Origin: Vibrio qingdaonensis
GTDB lineage: Bacteria > Pseudomonadota > Gammaproteobacteria > Enterobacterales > Vibrionaceae
Direction: 5' to 3'
Assembly: GCF_026191675.1 (NCBI RefSeq)
Contig: NZ_JAKRRY010000009.1
Location: 78,845-142,844 of the forward strand
DNA length: 64,000 bases
In this document: piece after piece, positions 9,624 to 19,348 of the stretch
How the letters are laid out: each line of letters starts with the position of its first letter
How positions within the stretch are numbered: position 1 is the stretch's first letter
Notes under the pieces: model-generated
Seen by the model: only the letters and a program-made list of their open reading frames with translations
Database searches by the model: none
Told to the model about the DNA's origin: nothing
Program-made: the position numbers and the translations under genes

Positions 9624-10865
9624 TTAGTCTTCCATTTGTGCGTTATCAACGACCTTGTTTTCACCTAGGTCATGAGGCAGAACAAGATTCAAGATAATCG
9701 CGACGATACCACATAAGCTCACGCCTTGAAGGCTGAAATCGCCAATACCAAAAGCCATACCGCCAATACCGAATACCAGAGTAATCGCAACAATTACCAG
9801 GTTGCGTGACTTATGAAGGTCGACATTGTTCTTAATTAATGTATTGAGGCCGACCGTCGCGATTGAGCCAAAGAGTAAGATCATTATGCCGCCCATAACC
9901 GGGACCGGAATCGTTTGTAGCACTGCCCCGAGTTTTCCAACCAGCGCAAGTACAATTGCCGTTACCGCTGCCCACGTCATAATGACAGGGTTGAATGCTT
10001 TAGTGAGCATTACTGCCCCTGTCACTTCGCTATAGGTGGTGTTAGGTGGCGCGCCCATCATTGATGCTGCGATTGTTGCAACCCCGTCACCCGCGATAGT
10101 GCGGTGTAAACCTGGTTTTTTAAGGTAATCTTTTCCAGTTACATTGGAAATAGCCAGCATATCACCGACATGCTCTACTGCAGGAGCAATAGCCACTGGT
10201 AGCATAAACAGGATGGCATTGATGTTGAATTCAGGTGCGGTAAAGTTAGGAAGGGATAACCACGCGGCCTGAACGACAGGGCTAAAATCAACCACGCCAA
10301 AAATAAGGCTGGTGATGTAACCTGCTAGGATACCGCTCACGATAGGAAGTAGCTTAAGGAAGCCTTTAGAAAAAACGCTCACGCCTACGGTGACTAGCAG
10401 TGAGATAGCAGAGATCCACAGCGATGCATCAGCTGCGATAAGCTGAACACTACCGTCACTGGTTTTACCCAGCGCCATATTAACAGCAACAGGTGCAAGG
10501 CCAAGGCCGATCACCATAATGACTGGACCAACGACCACGGGAGGCAGTAGTTTATGAATGATCGCGACGCCGCGCACTTTGATGAGTACGCCCATTAAGA
10601 CGTAAACCACCCCGGCTGCCATTAGACCCCCCATGGTCGCCCCCACGCCCCATGTCTGAATACCAAACATGATTGGAGCGATGAACGCAAAAGAAGAAGC
10701 AAGGAAAATGGGTACGCTGCGTTTAGTTATCAGTTGGAAAAGAAGGGTACCAACGCCGGCGCCAAATAGGGCAACGTTAGGGTCAAGCCCTGTTAGCAAA
10801 GGGACAAGAACTAAGGAACCAAATGCAACGAACAGCATTTGCGAACCTTGAAGAATTGTTTTCAT
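9624..10865 (-). CDS. uraA: Uracil:proton symporter of the NCS2 family
   Basis: An inner-membrane permease of 413 residues with about 14 hydrophobic segments in two inverted repeats, as in UraA. Family marks are FAFIAPIM near the N-terminus, the substrate-site PAVEHVGDM (Glu in TM8) and TYSEVTGAVMLTKAF with the TM10 Glu. Its product would feed Upp, encoded convergently next door. The ATG at 10865 follows a weak ribosome site. Confidence 0.93.
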   Translation of the reverse strand: MKTILQGSQMLFVAFGSLVLVPLLTGLDPNVALFGAGVGTLLFQLITKRSVPIFLASSFAFIAPIMFGIQTWGVGATMGGLMAAGVVYVLMGVLIKVRGVAIIHKLLPPVVVGPVIMVIGLGLAPVAVNMALGKTSDGSVQLIAADASLWISAISLLVTVGVSVFSKGFLKLLPIVSGILAGYITSLIFGVVDFSPVVQAAWLSLPNFTAPEFNINAILFMLPVAIAPAVEHVGDMLAISNVTGKDYLKKPGLHRTIAGDGVATIAASMMGAPPNTTYSEVTGAVMLTKAFNPVIMTWAAVTAIVLALVGKLGAVLQTIPVPVMGGIMILLFGSIATVGLNTLIKNNVDLHKSRNLVIVAITLVFGIGGMAFGIGDFSLQGVSLCGIVAIILNLVLPHDLGENKVVDNAQMED

Positions 10866-11138
10866 TATTTAATATTCCAAGCAAGTCATAAGCACACCCA
10901 ACCGCAGTCAGGCAAATTCGCGCGATAGTATCACTTTGTAATCGATTACTTAATGATCTTGGTAAATAAATCCGCTTTATTGTTACAAATATCTCAATAC
11001 TTGCTGTGCTATTCTATCTGTGGGTGTCGAGATCGCCTTGTGCTTGGATAATTTAACCAAACCTTGAAGCAGTCTGCTTGCTCCTGTCCTCATGTTTGCT
11101 TATTATTCCGACTTATATCTTTGTTATTTAGGATTCCT
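10866..11138. other. uraA / DUF2066 divergent intergenic region
   Basis: A gap of 273 bases that must hold the uraA promoter and that of the DUF2066 gene. It is AT-rich. I found no clear PurR-like site, RNA gene or conserved repeat. Confidence 0.5.
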
Positions 11139-12374
11139 ATGCGTTATTTTGCTTGGTTGTTGGTTGGATTATGTTCGTTACCAGCGTATGCGTTGACTAA
11201 AGTTGATATTTACTCAACTCAAATTGCGGTGAATACGGAAGAACCAAACGCCGATGAAATTGCACGTCAGCAGGGAATGCTAGAGGTGCTTGTGCGTGCT
11301 AGTGGTGACGCGAGTGTTGCGTCAAATAGTGTCGTTAAAAAAGCACTGGGCCAGAGCTCTCGGTATATTTCTCAGCTTGGCTATACTCAAGTTGATGGTC
11401 AGCAAGCGTTAAACATGAAGTTTAATAGCAATCAAATTGATGTGTTATTACAACAAGCTGAATTGACATCTTGGCCAGCAGAGCGCAGTAACATCATGGT
11501 ATGGCTAGTTGAAGATAATGGTTACGATCGTACCATCACGTGGGAACATAGTAACTCTGCAATGGCGACTCAGTTGCGTGCTGAGGCGAAAAAGCGTGGC
11601 TTACCATTAACGTTTCCTGTTGGGGACTTTGATGATATGACCGGTATCCAGTCGACTGACTTATGGGGTGGCTTTGTTAGCTCAATAGGACAGGCGACGA
11701 TGCGTTACCCTGTTGATGCCGTGATGGTGATCAAAGCGGATGGTCGCCAGCTACGTTGGTCTTTATATGATCAATCTCCTGCTAGTATGGGTAAAACACA
11801 GATTGCTCCCATTACCGGTGGCACATCTGGAGAGCAAGCGGCGCAAAGCGTAATTGCTCAAGTGAGTGATTACTACGCATCGAAAAATACCTCAGTCGTC
11901 AGTGGTGACAGTGCGGGTACCGTAACTGTCGCTTTTAATGGTCTAGCGAACGCCGATGCTTTCTTTACCTTAGAGCGCGCGTTAGGTCGACTTGCCTCGA
12001 CGGCTCGTGTCGATGTGGCAGAAATTCGTGGCAATAATGTTATCGTCCGTGTGGCGTTATTAGGTTCTATCGACTCTTTTGAGCAAGAAGTACTTAAGCT
12101 TGGTTTAGTTAAGAAAGTTGAAGTGGTTGAAGAGGTTGCTGAAGAGGTACTTGAAGCCGCTGAACCGAAGCAACTGCCAGAGACTTCAGCATTGGTATCA
12201 GCGGAAGAGACGCTTCAAACCCCTAATGAAGCGGGTGCAAATGTTTCTGATGTTAATGTATCTGATGGCTTAGAGTCGTCTACAACCGACTCTTCGGCAG
12301 AGACTGCTAGCGATGATAAAACGGCGTCGGGGTTAATCTCAAAACCTAAGCTTGTATTTGAGTGGTTGTACTAA
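11139..12374 (+). CDS. DUF2066 exported protein with long acidic C-terminal tail
   Basis: The start at 11139 (MRYFAWLLVGLCSLPAYA) gives a clean signal peptide cleaved after AYA, leaving a ~390-residue periplasmic protein. An upstream in-frame ATG at 11064 would bury the signal and is rejected. Residues ~20-310 fit the DUF2066 family of gammaproteobacterial envelope proteins, whose function I do not know. The last ~90 residues are Glu/Ser/Asp/Val-rich and low complexity (EEVAEEVLEAAEP and SDVNVSDGLESS), likely disordered. It is monocistronic and ends at a bidirectional terminator. Confidence 0.75.
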   Translation: MRYFAWLLVGLCSLPAYALTKVDIYSTQIAVNTEEPNADEIARQQGMLEVLVRASGDASVASNSVVKKALGQSSRYISQLGYTQVDGQQALNMKFNSNQIDVLLQQAELTSWPAERSNIMVWLVEDNGYDRTITWEHSNSAMATQLRAEAKKRGLPLTFPVGDFDDMTGIQSTDLWGGFVSSIGQATMRYPVDAVMVIKADGRQLRWSLYDQSPASMGKTQIAPITGGTSGEQAAQSVIAQVSDYYASKNTSVVSGDSAGTVTVAFNGLANADAFFTLERALGRLASTARVDVAEIRGNNVIVRVALLGSIDSFEQEVLKLGLVKKVEVVEEVAEEVLEAAEPKQLPETSALVSAEETLQTPNEAGANVSDVNVSDGLESSTTDSSAETASDDKTASGLISKPKLVFEWLY

Positions 12375-12412
12375 CGTCGCGTTGGTCATATTAATGACAG
12401 ACAGCAAATAAT

Positions 12413-12440
12413 AAAAAAGGAGGCTCAGCCTCCTTTTTTA
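12413..12440. terminator. Bidirectional terminator between DUF2066 and DUF2069 genes
   Basis: Stem AAAAAAGGAGGCT / AGCCTCCTTTTTT around a single C, with T-runs on both strands. Confidence 0.9.
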
Positions 12441-12444
12441 TTGG

Positions 12445-12878
12445 TTATTGTTTCTTTTCAAAGGTTTCTTTTTCTTTTTTCTCAACGCTGGATAGGCGCG
12501 GTAATCTTAGCCCCATTTCTTTCCCTTTGACTCTGGCATAAAGCGTATTGCCGATGAAAGTGAGTGTCGTGAGCAGTAACTCTATCGCCGCTAACCAACG
12601 TTCACCTTCATCGGTGTATAACAAAGTAAAGGCGTGTAAGAAATAGAGCATGAGCATGAAGTTAGCCCATGCATGCGTATAAGGTTTACCAGCAAGGATA
12701 CCGGGTAAAGGCAGCAGTAGTGGAATCGCCCATGCGACGGTAATGGCAAGCGCATTAACGTGCGGGTGAGGCGAAAGGGTGCTGTGCCATAAAACGACCC
12801 ATGTGAGTAATGCTAAGTTGGTAAACAGAGCAAAGTAGCGAACGTAGTGAACTTTTGGTTGCAATCGTGTCATGTCCA

Positions 12879-12879
<1 letters not shown>
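12445..12879 (-). CDS. DUF2069 small inner-membrane protein
   Basis: 144 residues with four hydrophobic segments (about 14-32, 42-60, 69-87 and 94-112) and a charged C-terminal tail (SSVEKKEKETFEKKQ) likely in the cytoplasm. It matches the DUF2069 family usually found beside wrbA. The ATG overlaps the wrbA stop by one base (TAATG), so it is translationally coupled. Function is unknown. Confidence 0.75.
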
Positions 12880-13801
<922 letters not shown>

Positions 13802-13813
13802 GTAGATTCCTTT

Positions 13814-15265
13814 TTATTGTAGTGCCATAAAACGGTCTCGTTGAACCAGTAGCTGGTCTATTCGAGCGTCATAGCGGGCTTGTTTTAAACTTCCTAACTC
13901 GGCAATTTGGCTAGCTTGTGAGTAGAGCTGTATCGCCTTATCCCATTGCGCATTGAGTGCCATAATTTCGCCACGCGCCGCCAAATCACCATCACTATTA
14001 CTCAATTTAATATGAGCTTCAGAGAGTAAGTGCCAACCATTGGTATCATCGGGGTGATCATGGGTGTAGCGCTGTAATACTTGAACGGTTTGCTCTAATT
14101 GGTCACTTTCTAGTAATGCATTGGCATAGTTGAGAGTAATAACCGGGTTATTGGGTTTGGTCTTTAAGGCTTTTTGCATCAGCTGCACCGACTTCTCAGG
14201 CTTACCTTGTGCAATATAAAGATCGGAAGCGGCATCAAGATAGAAGTTATCGTTTGGTCTTGATTTAAGCAGTTTTGTTAAAATAGCTTCGGATTTATCG
14301 AGCTGATTATTATCTAAATAAACGAGTGCTTTACCGTACTCAAAAGAGTCTTTAATGGCAGGGTCAGCTTTCTTTGCTGTGCGCTCGAACCAATCTAACG
14401 CCGCACTTTGTTTTATGTTGGCGTAGCGGGCAACAACCCTTGCTCTTGCTAGGTGATAATCAATAGAAGGCAATACGCGCAATGGTGGGTAGTTTTGCGC
14501 ACGTGCTCGCGTATCGGTAATACGATCTTCGGGTAATGGGTGAGTCAGTAGCATGGGTGGCGGTTTGCTGGCATAGCGATAGTCATCAGCAAGTCGGCCA
14601 AAGAAACGAGGCATGTCATTCACATCAAATTTAGCCCGAGCCAACGTCGCGATGCCAAAACGGTCTGCTTCTTTTTCATTACTTCGCGTGTAGTTAATGG
14701 ACGCTTGCATTGATCCTGCGGTCGTTGCTGTTAGCGCCGCCATACCAGCTTGAGGAGAGGCAATCGCCAGTAGTAATGACCCTACGAGCGCTGCGACCGT
14801 AGCGGGTGACCGTCGTGCCTCGTCTTCCATTCTTCGCGCGAGGTGGCGTTGAGTGACGTGGGCAATTTCGTGCGCCATCACAGAGGCAAGTTCGCTTTCC
14901 GTGTGGGCGTGAAGAAATAAGCCAGTATGTAAGGCGACATGACCACCAAAAAAGGCGAAGGCATTAATGTTGCGGTCACGAATCATAAAAAAGGTGAACG
15001 GCGTTTTTACGTCATTGGCACTGGATACTAAGCGATGCCCAATAGAGTCAACATACTCATTCATTACCGGGTCGTTGACGATTGGCGAACTTGCTCTCAG
15101 CATTCGCATATAGGCGTCACCATAGATGATTTCTTGATCTATGGTTAATGTGGCGCCTGCTGCCGTACCAATTTCAGGCAAATCCGCCTCTGCATAGGTG
15201 ACTTGCGGCACACCTAGGGCTGTCGCAACACATAGGCAAACTAAAGAACGGGCGCGTTTTAACAT
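13814..15265 (-). CDS. bepA: Periplasmic M48 metalloprotease / chaperone BepA
   Basis: BepA assists assembly of LptD and other outer-membrane proteins and degrades stalled ones. It has 483 residues against 487 in E. coli. A signal peptide (~1-25, ending TYA) precedes the zinc motif HEIAH at residues 132-136, with the third ligand Glu in NEKEADRFGI. The C-terminal half is tetratricopeptide repeats (for example DNFYLDAASDLYIAQGKPEK). It heads the bepA-arsC-wrbA-DUF2069 group. Confidence 0.93.
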   Translation of the reverse strand: MLKRARSLVCLCVATALGVPQVTYAEADLPEIGTAAGATLTIDQEIIYGDAYMRMLRASSPIVNDPVMNEYVDSIGHRLVSSANDVKTPFTFFMIRDRNINAFAFFGGHVALHTGLFLHAHTESELASVMAHEIAHVTQRHLARRMEDEARRSPATVAALVGSLLLAIASPQAGMAALTATTAGSMQASINYTRSNEKEADRFGIATLARAKFDVNDMPRFFGRLADDYRYASKPPPMLLTHPLPEDRITDTRARAQNYPPLRVLPSIDYHLARARVVARYANIKQSAALDWFERTAKKADPAIKDSFEYGKALVYLDNNQLDKSEAILTKLLKSRPNDNFYLDAASDLYIAQGKPEKSVQLMQKALKTKPNNPVITLNYANALLESDQLEQTVQVLQRYTHDHPDDTNGWHLLSEAHIKLSNSDGDLAARGEIMALNAQWDKAIQLYSQASQIAELGSLKQARYDARIDQLLVQRDRFMALQ

Positions 15266-15566
15266 ACTGATTCAAGTAACTCCTGTGATTTGGTAGTTTT
15301 GACCATTAATGTTGAGCTTGGTTTCCTACCTTTTTCCATATCGCCTTCATTTTTGCATATGGCTTAATGATAAGGAAGCACTTAACGCTTTATCCCCCTT
15401 GCTATTAACGGATGAGTACCGGCACGGAAGGGGAGTTGGCCTTATTATTTTTGTGTATAAATGCTGCTACATACATTGATAATTGTGAATGAAAAGCAAT
15501 GTGCGATAGCGCCGAATCGTTAAAATGTTACTATAGAACCACCTAGCTCAAGTTGTTAATAGATGA
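15266..15566. other. bepA / tusA-like divergent intergenic region
   Basis: 301 bases. It contains an imperfect hairpin with CCATAT (15336-15341) against ATATGG (15357-15362) near the bepA side. No open reading frame or RNA gene is seen. It must hold promoters in both directions, but none was convincing by eye. Confidence 0.45.
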
Positions 15567-15797
15567 ATGGCGATTCAAACCTTAGATCTTTGTCAAGAGC
15601 GTTGCCCTATGTCACTTCTATTAGTGAAACGTTCTTTTAAGCCCTTAGGGCTTGACGAACAGTTACATGTTCAATTAACAGATGAGAGCTCAATAAGAGA
15701 TATACTCAACTATCTTATGATGCAAAATGCCGACGTAGATTGCTCAAAAGCAGGGAACGTCACCACACTTACGGTCAGTAAACAGGAAAATTTGTAG
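15567..15797 (+). CDS. TusA/SirA-like sulfur-carrier family protein
   Basis: 76 residues with the TusA fold pattern: LDLCQERCPMSLLLVKRSF near the N-terminus. Cys13-Pro14 aligns with the persulfide-carrying Cys-Pro of TusA, and there is an additional Cys9. True TusA has CPxP, whereas here it is CPMS, so this is a paralogue rather than the tRNA 2-thiolation TusA. Its stop is immediately followed by the ATG of the PerM-type transporter with no gap, implying coupled translation and perhaps a shared role. Confidence 0.8.
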   Translation: MAIQTLDLCQERCPMSLLLVKRSFKPLGLDEQLHVQLTDESSIRDILNYLMMQNADVDCSKAGNVTTLTVSKQENL

Positions 15798-16865
15798 ATG
15801 CTAGATATGATTCGTCGTTGGTACAAACGACGCTTTTCCGATCCAGAGGCGGTGAGCCTCGTCCTTATATTGCTATTTGGCTTTATCACCATCTACTTTT
15901 TTGGTTATTTGATCGCACCTCTACTTGTTGCCATTGTTCTGGCGTATTTATTGGAGTGGCCGGTAAGTCAGTTATGCCGAATTGGACTGCCCAGAACCGT
16001 ATCGGTAGTCGGGGTCATTTTATTATTCATTAGTTTAATGTTGCTGGCTATTTTTGGTTTGGTGCCAACGATTTGGAATCAAGTGGGTAACTTAATTAAC
16101 GACGTGCCTAACATGTATGCAGGGATGCAGAAATTTGTTGTCGAGATCCCTAAGCGCTACCCCGATCTTGCTGAAATTCACCTAGTCGAGTCGGTGATGA
16201 CCAACCTTAAGAATAAGGTCTTGATGTTGGGTGAAAATGTGGTGAAAGGATCGCTTGCCTCTTTAGTTAGTCTCGCAGCATTAGCCGTATATTTGATACT
16301 TGTTCCGCTATTGGTTTTCTTCTTATTGAAAGATAAAGAAGAAATGGTGGGAATGGCGAGTGGCGTGTTACCGCGTAATCGCCGCTTAGCGAATGAAGTT
16401 TGGGTTGAAATGAATCAGCAGATTTCAAACTATATCCGCGGTAAGGTACTAGAAATACTGATTGTTGGTAGTGTCAGTTACATTACTTTTGCAATTTTAG
16501 ACTTACGTTATTCGGTGTTGTTGGCTGTGCTGGTCGGGTTCTCAGTGTTGATTCCATACATTGGCGCTGCGGCGGTCACCGTACCTGTCGCCATTGTTGG
16601 GCTATTCCAGTGGGGGCTCACGCCACCGTTTTACTGGTTGTTGCTGGCTTATGGCATCATCCAAGCCTTAGATGGTAACGTTTTAGTGCCAGTGCTGTTC
16701 TCTGAAGCCGTTAACTTACACCCTGTGGCGATTATCGTCGCTGTGTTGGTTTTTGGTGGGTTGTGGGGTTTTTGGGGCGTATTTTTCGCGATACCGTTGG
16801 CAACGTTGGTAAAAGCGGTGTGGAATGCGTTACCAAGTCATGAAGAACCTAGGACATCAACCTAG
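15798..16865 (+). CDS. perM: AI-2E / PerM family membrane transporter
   Basis: 355 residues with about eight membrane spans: two near 20-85, a block at ~150-180, and the rest after ~205. NYIRGKVLEILIVGSVSYI and SVLIPYIGAAAVTVPVAIVG are typical of the family, whose members include TqsA and PerM. The E. coli equivalent perM lies beside bepA as here. The substrate is not established. It abuts the TusA-like gene and is followed by a bidirectional terminator. Confidence 0.85.
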   Translation: MLDMIRRWYKRRFSDPEAVSLVLILLFGFITIYFFGYLIAPLLVAIVLAYLLEWPVSQLCRIGLPRTVSVVGVILLFISLMLLAIFGLVPTIWNQVGNLINDVPNMYAGMQKFVVEIPKRYPDLAEIHLVESVMTNLKNKVLMLGENVVKGSLASLVSLAALAVYLILVPLLVFFLLKDKEEMVGMASGVLPRNRRLANEVWVEMNQQISNYIRGKVLEILIVGSVSYITFAILDLRYSVLLAVLVGFSVLIPYIGAAAVTVPVAIVGLFQWGLTPPFYWLLLAYGIIQALDGNVLVPVLFSEAVNLHPVAIIVAVLVFGGLWGFWGVFFAIPLATLVKAVWNALPSHEEPRTST

Positions 16866-16904
16866 CGTTACGCAGATATACGTTAGGGTAGAGTGTTTTA
16901 TTCA

Positions 16905-16940
16905 CACAAAAACGCCTCGCAAATGCGAGGCGTTTTTGTG
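16905..16940. terminator. Bidirectional terminator between perM and bcp
   Basis: A perfect 16-bp stem, CACAAAAACGCCTCGC / GCGAGGCGTTTTTGTG, with an AAAT loop. U-tracts on both strands serve both convergent genes. Confidence 0.9.
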
Positions 16941-16956
16941 ATTTTTAGCCGGTACG

Positions 16957-17427
16957 CTAGGCGTTGTCGTTCAAGTAATCTAAAACAACGTCATGGTGAG
17001 TCTTGGTTTTGAACTTGTTGAAAACATGTTCAATCACACCATCTTCATTAATCAGGAAGCTAATGCGGTGTAGCCCATCGTAAACTTTGCCCATGAACTT
17101 TTTCTCGCCCCAGACGCCAAATTGGTCTGCAGCAATGTGCTCTTCGTCAGATAGTAAGGTGAAATTAAGGTTATCACGCTCAATAAATTTACCTAAACGC
17201 TTAACAGGATCGATACTGGCGCCTAGCACGACGACATTATGTTCAGCCAGCTGAGATTGAATATCGCGTAAGCCTTGGGCTTGTACAGTACAGCCTGGTG
17301 TCATTGCTTTCGGATAAAAATAAAAGAGAATCTTTTTACCTTTAAAGTCGCCCAACGAGACGGTATTGCCGTCTTGGTCGAGAAGGCTAAAGTTTGGTGC
17401 TGGTGAGCCAGCCGTCAGCGTATTCAT
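16957..17427 (-). CDS. bcp: Thiol peroxidase of the Bcp/PrxQ family, one-cysteine form
   Basis: Reduces peroxides using thiols. The start at 17427 (MNTLTAGSPAPNFSLLDQDG) gives 156 residues, the family length; the longer frame would run into gcvR. Peroxidatic Cys46 is in TPGCTVQAQGLRD. The position five residues later, Cys in E. coli Bcp (C45-C50 pair), is Gln here, and no other cysteine exists in the protein. It must therefore use an external thiol for recycling. It lies 40 bases downstream of gcvR on the same strand, as in enterics. Confidence 0.93.
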   Translation of the reverse strand: MNTLTAGSPAPNFSLLDQDGNTVSLGDFKGKKILFYFYPKAMTPGCTVQAQGLRDIQSQLAEHNVVVLGASIDPVKRLGKFIERDNLNFTLLSDEEHIAADQFGVWGEKKFMGKVYDGLHRISFLINEDGVIEHVFNKFKTKTHHDVVLDYLNDNA

Positions 17428-17467
17428 GTTGATTCCTTTGAAGTGATTATTTTTATAGGTAATTGAC

Positions 17468-18013
17468 TTATAACTTATTGCTACTAATGAAGTTAAGAGA
17501 TCCACGTACTGACAAGCTTTGGCACAGCGCATCAAACTCTTCTTGTAGCTGCATTAGGTTGCAGTTTTCTTCGACATTGGCGCTAAGGGCAATCTGGAAT
17601 TGGTCAATATCTGTTCCAGCTCGCTCTTTAATAATGGTTTGCGCGCTTAATGAGGCAAGGCCAATGTCACGGTCTGCAAAAAACTGCGTAAATTTCTCGG
17701 TTAGACCGACACGGTCCTCTGATTCAACAAAGACTTCGACGGTATATTGATTCGTGAGGAGATCATGCTTAGAGGTACGCTTCATCATGGTGATGAGATC
17801 ATGCTCTTGGCCAAGTAGCGGTAGCGTTGTTTCAACGCGAGTAATGTGACTGCTGTTGCCGGAGATCAGCATAATCAGGGTAAACTCATTGCCAAACATA
17901 GCAATGCGGCTATCGACGATATTACATCCTGACTGGGTGACAAGGTGTACCAATTCGTTGCAAATCCCTGGGCGATCGGTACCAACGGCGGTAATGACTA
18001 AGTATTGATTCAT
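17468..18013 (-). CDS. gcvR: Glycine cleavage system regulator GcvR
   Basis: 181 residues from the ATG at 18013 (MNQYLVITAVGTDRPGICNE); an upstream in-frame start adds non-conserved residues. There are two ACT domains, one at ~5-80 beginning ITAVGTDRPGI and one at ~95-170 beginning VEVFVESEDRVGLTEKF. Known GcvR binds GcvA in the presence of glycine regulation and has no DNA-binding domain, as here. Its position between bcp and divergent dapA is conserved with enterics. Confidence 0.9.
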   Translation of the reverse strand: MNQYLVITAVGTDRPGICNELVHLVTQSGCNIVDSRIAMFGNEFTLIMLISGNSSHITRVETTLPLLGQEHDLITMMKRTSKHDLLTNQYTVEVFVESEDRVGLTEKFTQFFADRDIGLASLSAQTIIKERAGTDIDQFQIALSANVEENCNLMQLQEEFDALCQSLSVRGSLNFISSNKL

Positions 18014-18420
18014 AGCGAGACTTCTATTCCATGTTTGTTGATATGGTAGCACAACTCAAATTAAAGCTCTTGTGGTTGCTGTAATGAAAACCACGGATAT
18101 TTTTTTGTCGAAACCGCTCTCTAATGTCATCTTAAATGTTGTTAAAGGAAGCGAGTTTTGTCAACGCGACCTTCGTACATTCGTTATATTAGGCGTTGGT
18201 CTACTGAGGTAACCTCGGTATATGGCGGTTACCCAAGATATTCTGGCTAAATTTGACGATTGGTTGACACCGATATTCACCAAAAGCGCATCTTATACGT
18301 GCCTCATATCTGAAATCTGTAATTAATCATTCACTTCTTTATGGGAACTGTTTTTAATCTCTTGTGTTTATCAATATCATTACAGTACCATGCAAGAAGT
18401 ATCAATTTAGGGAGATAGCC
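18014..18420. other. gcvR / dapA divergent intergenic region
   Basis: 407 bases, the longest gene-free gap here. It holds the short stem GAGG-TAA-CCTC (18206-18216), with a related GGTTACC about 20 bases on. I see no open reading frame worth calling, no tRNA and no strong terminator. A small RNA cannot be excluded by reading alone. Confidence 0.5.
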
Positions 18421-19299
18421 ATGTTTTCAGGAAGTATTGTTGCATTAATAACCCCATTCACTCCAGATGGTGAGGTGGATTTTGTTAGCTTGAAGAAGCT
18501 AGTGGATTTTCACGTTGACGCGGGTACTGACGGCATTGTTGCGGTTGGAACGACGGGTGAGTCTGCAACATTAACTGTAGAAGAACATGTCAAGGTTGTC
18601 GCTAAGACGGTTGAATTTGCCGCTGGACGAGTACCAATTATTGCTGGTACCGGAGCGAATGCTACACATGAAGCCATCACTTTTAGCCGATTGCTAAATA
18701 ACGTGGGTATTGCGGGCTGTTTGAGTGTGACTCCATATTACAATAAGCCAACTCAAGAAGGTTTATATCAGCACTATAAAGCGATTGCTGAAGAGAGTGA
18801 CATCCCACAAATTTTATACAACGTCCCTGGACGTACGGGTGTGGATCTGTTGCCAGAAACGGTGGCGCGCCTGTCTAAAATTCCAGGTATTGTTGCATTA
18901 AAAGATGCGACGGGTGATTTATCACGAATTGAAAAACATCGTGAACTTTGTGGCGAAGATTTTATCTTACTAAGTGGAGATGACTCTACTGGGTTGGATT
19001 TTATCCAACAAGGTGGTAAAGGTGTTATCTCTGTGACCAATAATATCGCAGCAGCGGATATGGCGAAGATGATGGACCTTGCTTTAGAGGGTCGATTTGA
19101 AGAAGCGCATGAAATCAACGCGCGACTTATGACGCTGCATAAAAACCTGTTTGTTGAATCAAGCCCAATCCCAGTGAAGTGGGCGGCTCACAAAATGGGT
19201 TTGATTGAAGAAGGTGGTCTTCGTTTGCCGCTGACTGAATTGTCAGAACAAGCTAAACCGATCGTTGCTCAGGCAATGTCGGAAGCGTGTATCTACTAA
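18421..19299 (+). CDS. dapA: 4-hydroxy-tetrahydrodipicolinate synthase
   Basis: DapA condenses pyruvate and aspartate semialdehyde, committing to lysine and meso-diaminopimelate. The start at 18421 ([13 protein letters not shown]) has a GGGAG ribosome site and gives 292 residues, as in E. coli. Schiff-base Lys161 lies in [10 protein letters not shown], Tyr133 in [10 protein letters not shown], and GTTGE is the pyruvate-binding loop. It is followed by a small hairpin and then bamC, the conserved dapA-bamC pair. Confidence 0.97.
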   Translation: MFSGSIVALITPFTPDGEVDFVSLKKLVDFHVDAGTDGIVAVGTTGESATLTVEEHVKVVAKTVEFAAGRVPIIAGTGANATHEAITFSRLLNNVGIAGCLSVTPYYNKPTQEGLYQHYKAIAEESDIPQILYNVPGRTGVDLLPETVARLSKIPGIVALKDATGDLSRIEKHRELCGEDFILLSGDDSTGLDFIQQGGKGVISVTNNIAAADMAKMMDLALEGRFEEAHEINARLMTLHKNLFVESSPIPVKWAAHKMGLIEEGGLRLPLTELSEQAKPIVAQAMSEACIY

Positions 19300-19311
19300 A
19301 ATAGATTATGT

Positions 19312-19335
19312 AAGAGGAGCGCTATGCTCCTCTTT
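19312..19335 (+). terminator. Hairpin between dapA and bamC
   Basis: Stem AAGAGGAGC / GCTCCTCTT with a GCTAT loop, followed by TTTTAA. It ends 13 bases before the bamC start and so could attenuate read-through from dapA. The bamC ribosome site AAGGGA lies just after the stem. Confidence 0.65.
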
Positions 19336-19348
19336 TAAGGGAGTCTCA

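Noticed and set aside
11064..11138. Upstream start for the DUF2066 protein
   Set aside because: The added 25 residues are Cys/Leu-rich and would displace a clean signal peptide beginning at 11139.
18014..18420. Small RNA in the gcvR-dapA gap
   Set aside because: Only short stems are visible and no Rho-independent terminator follows them, so there is not enough to call an RNA gene.
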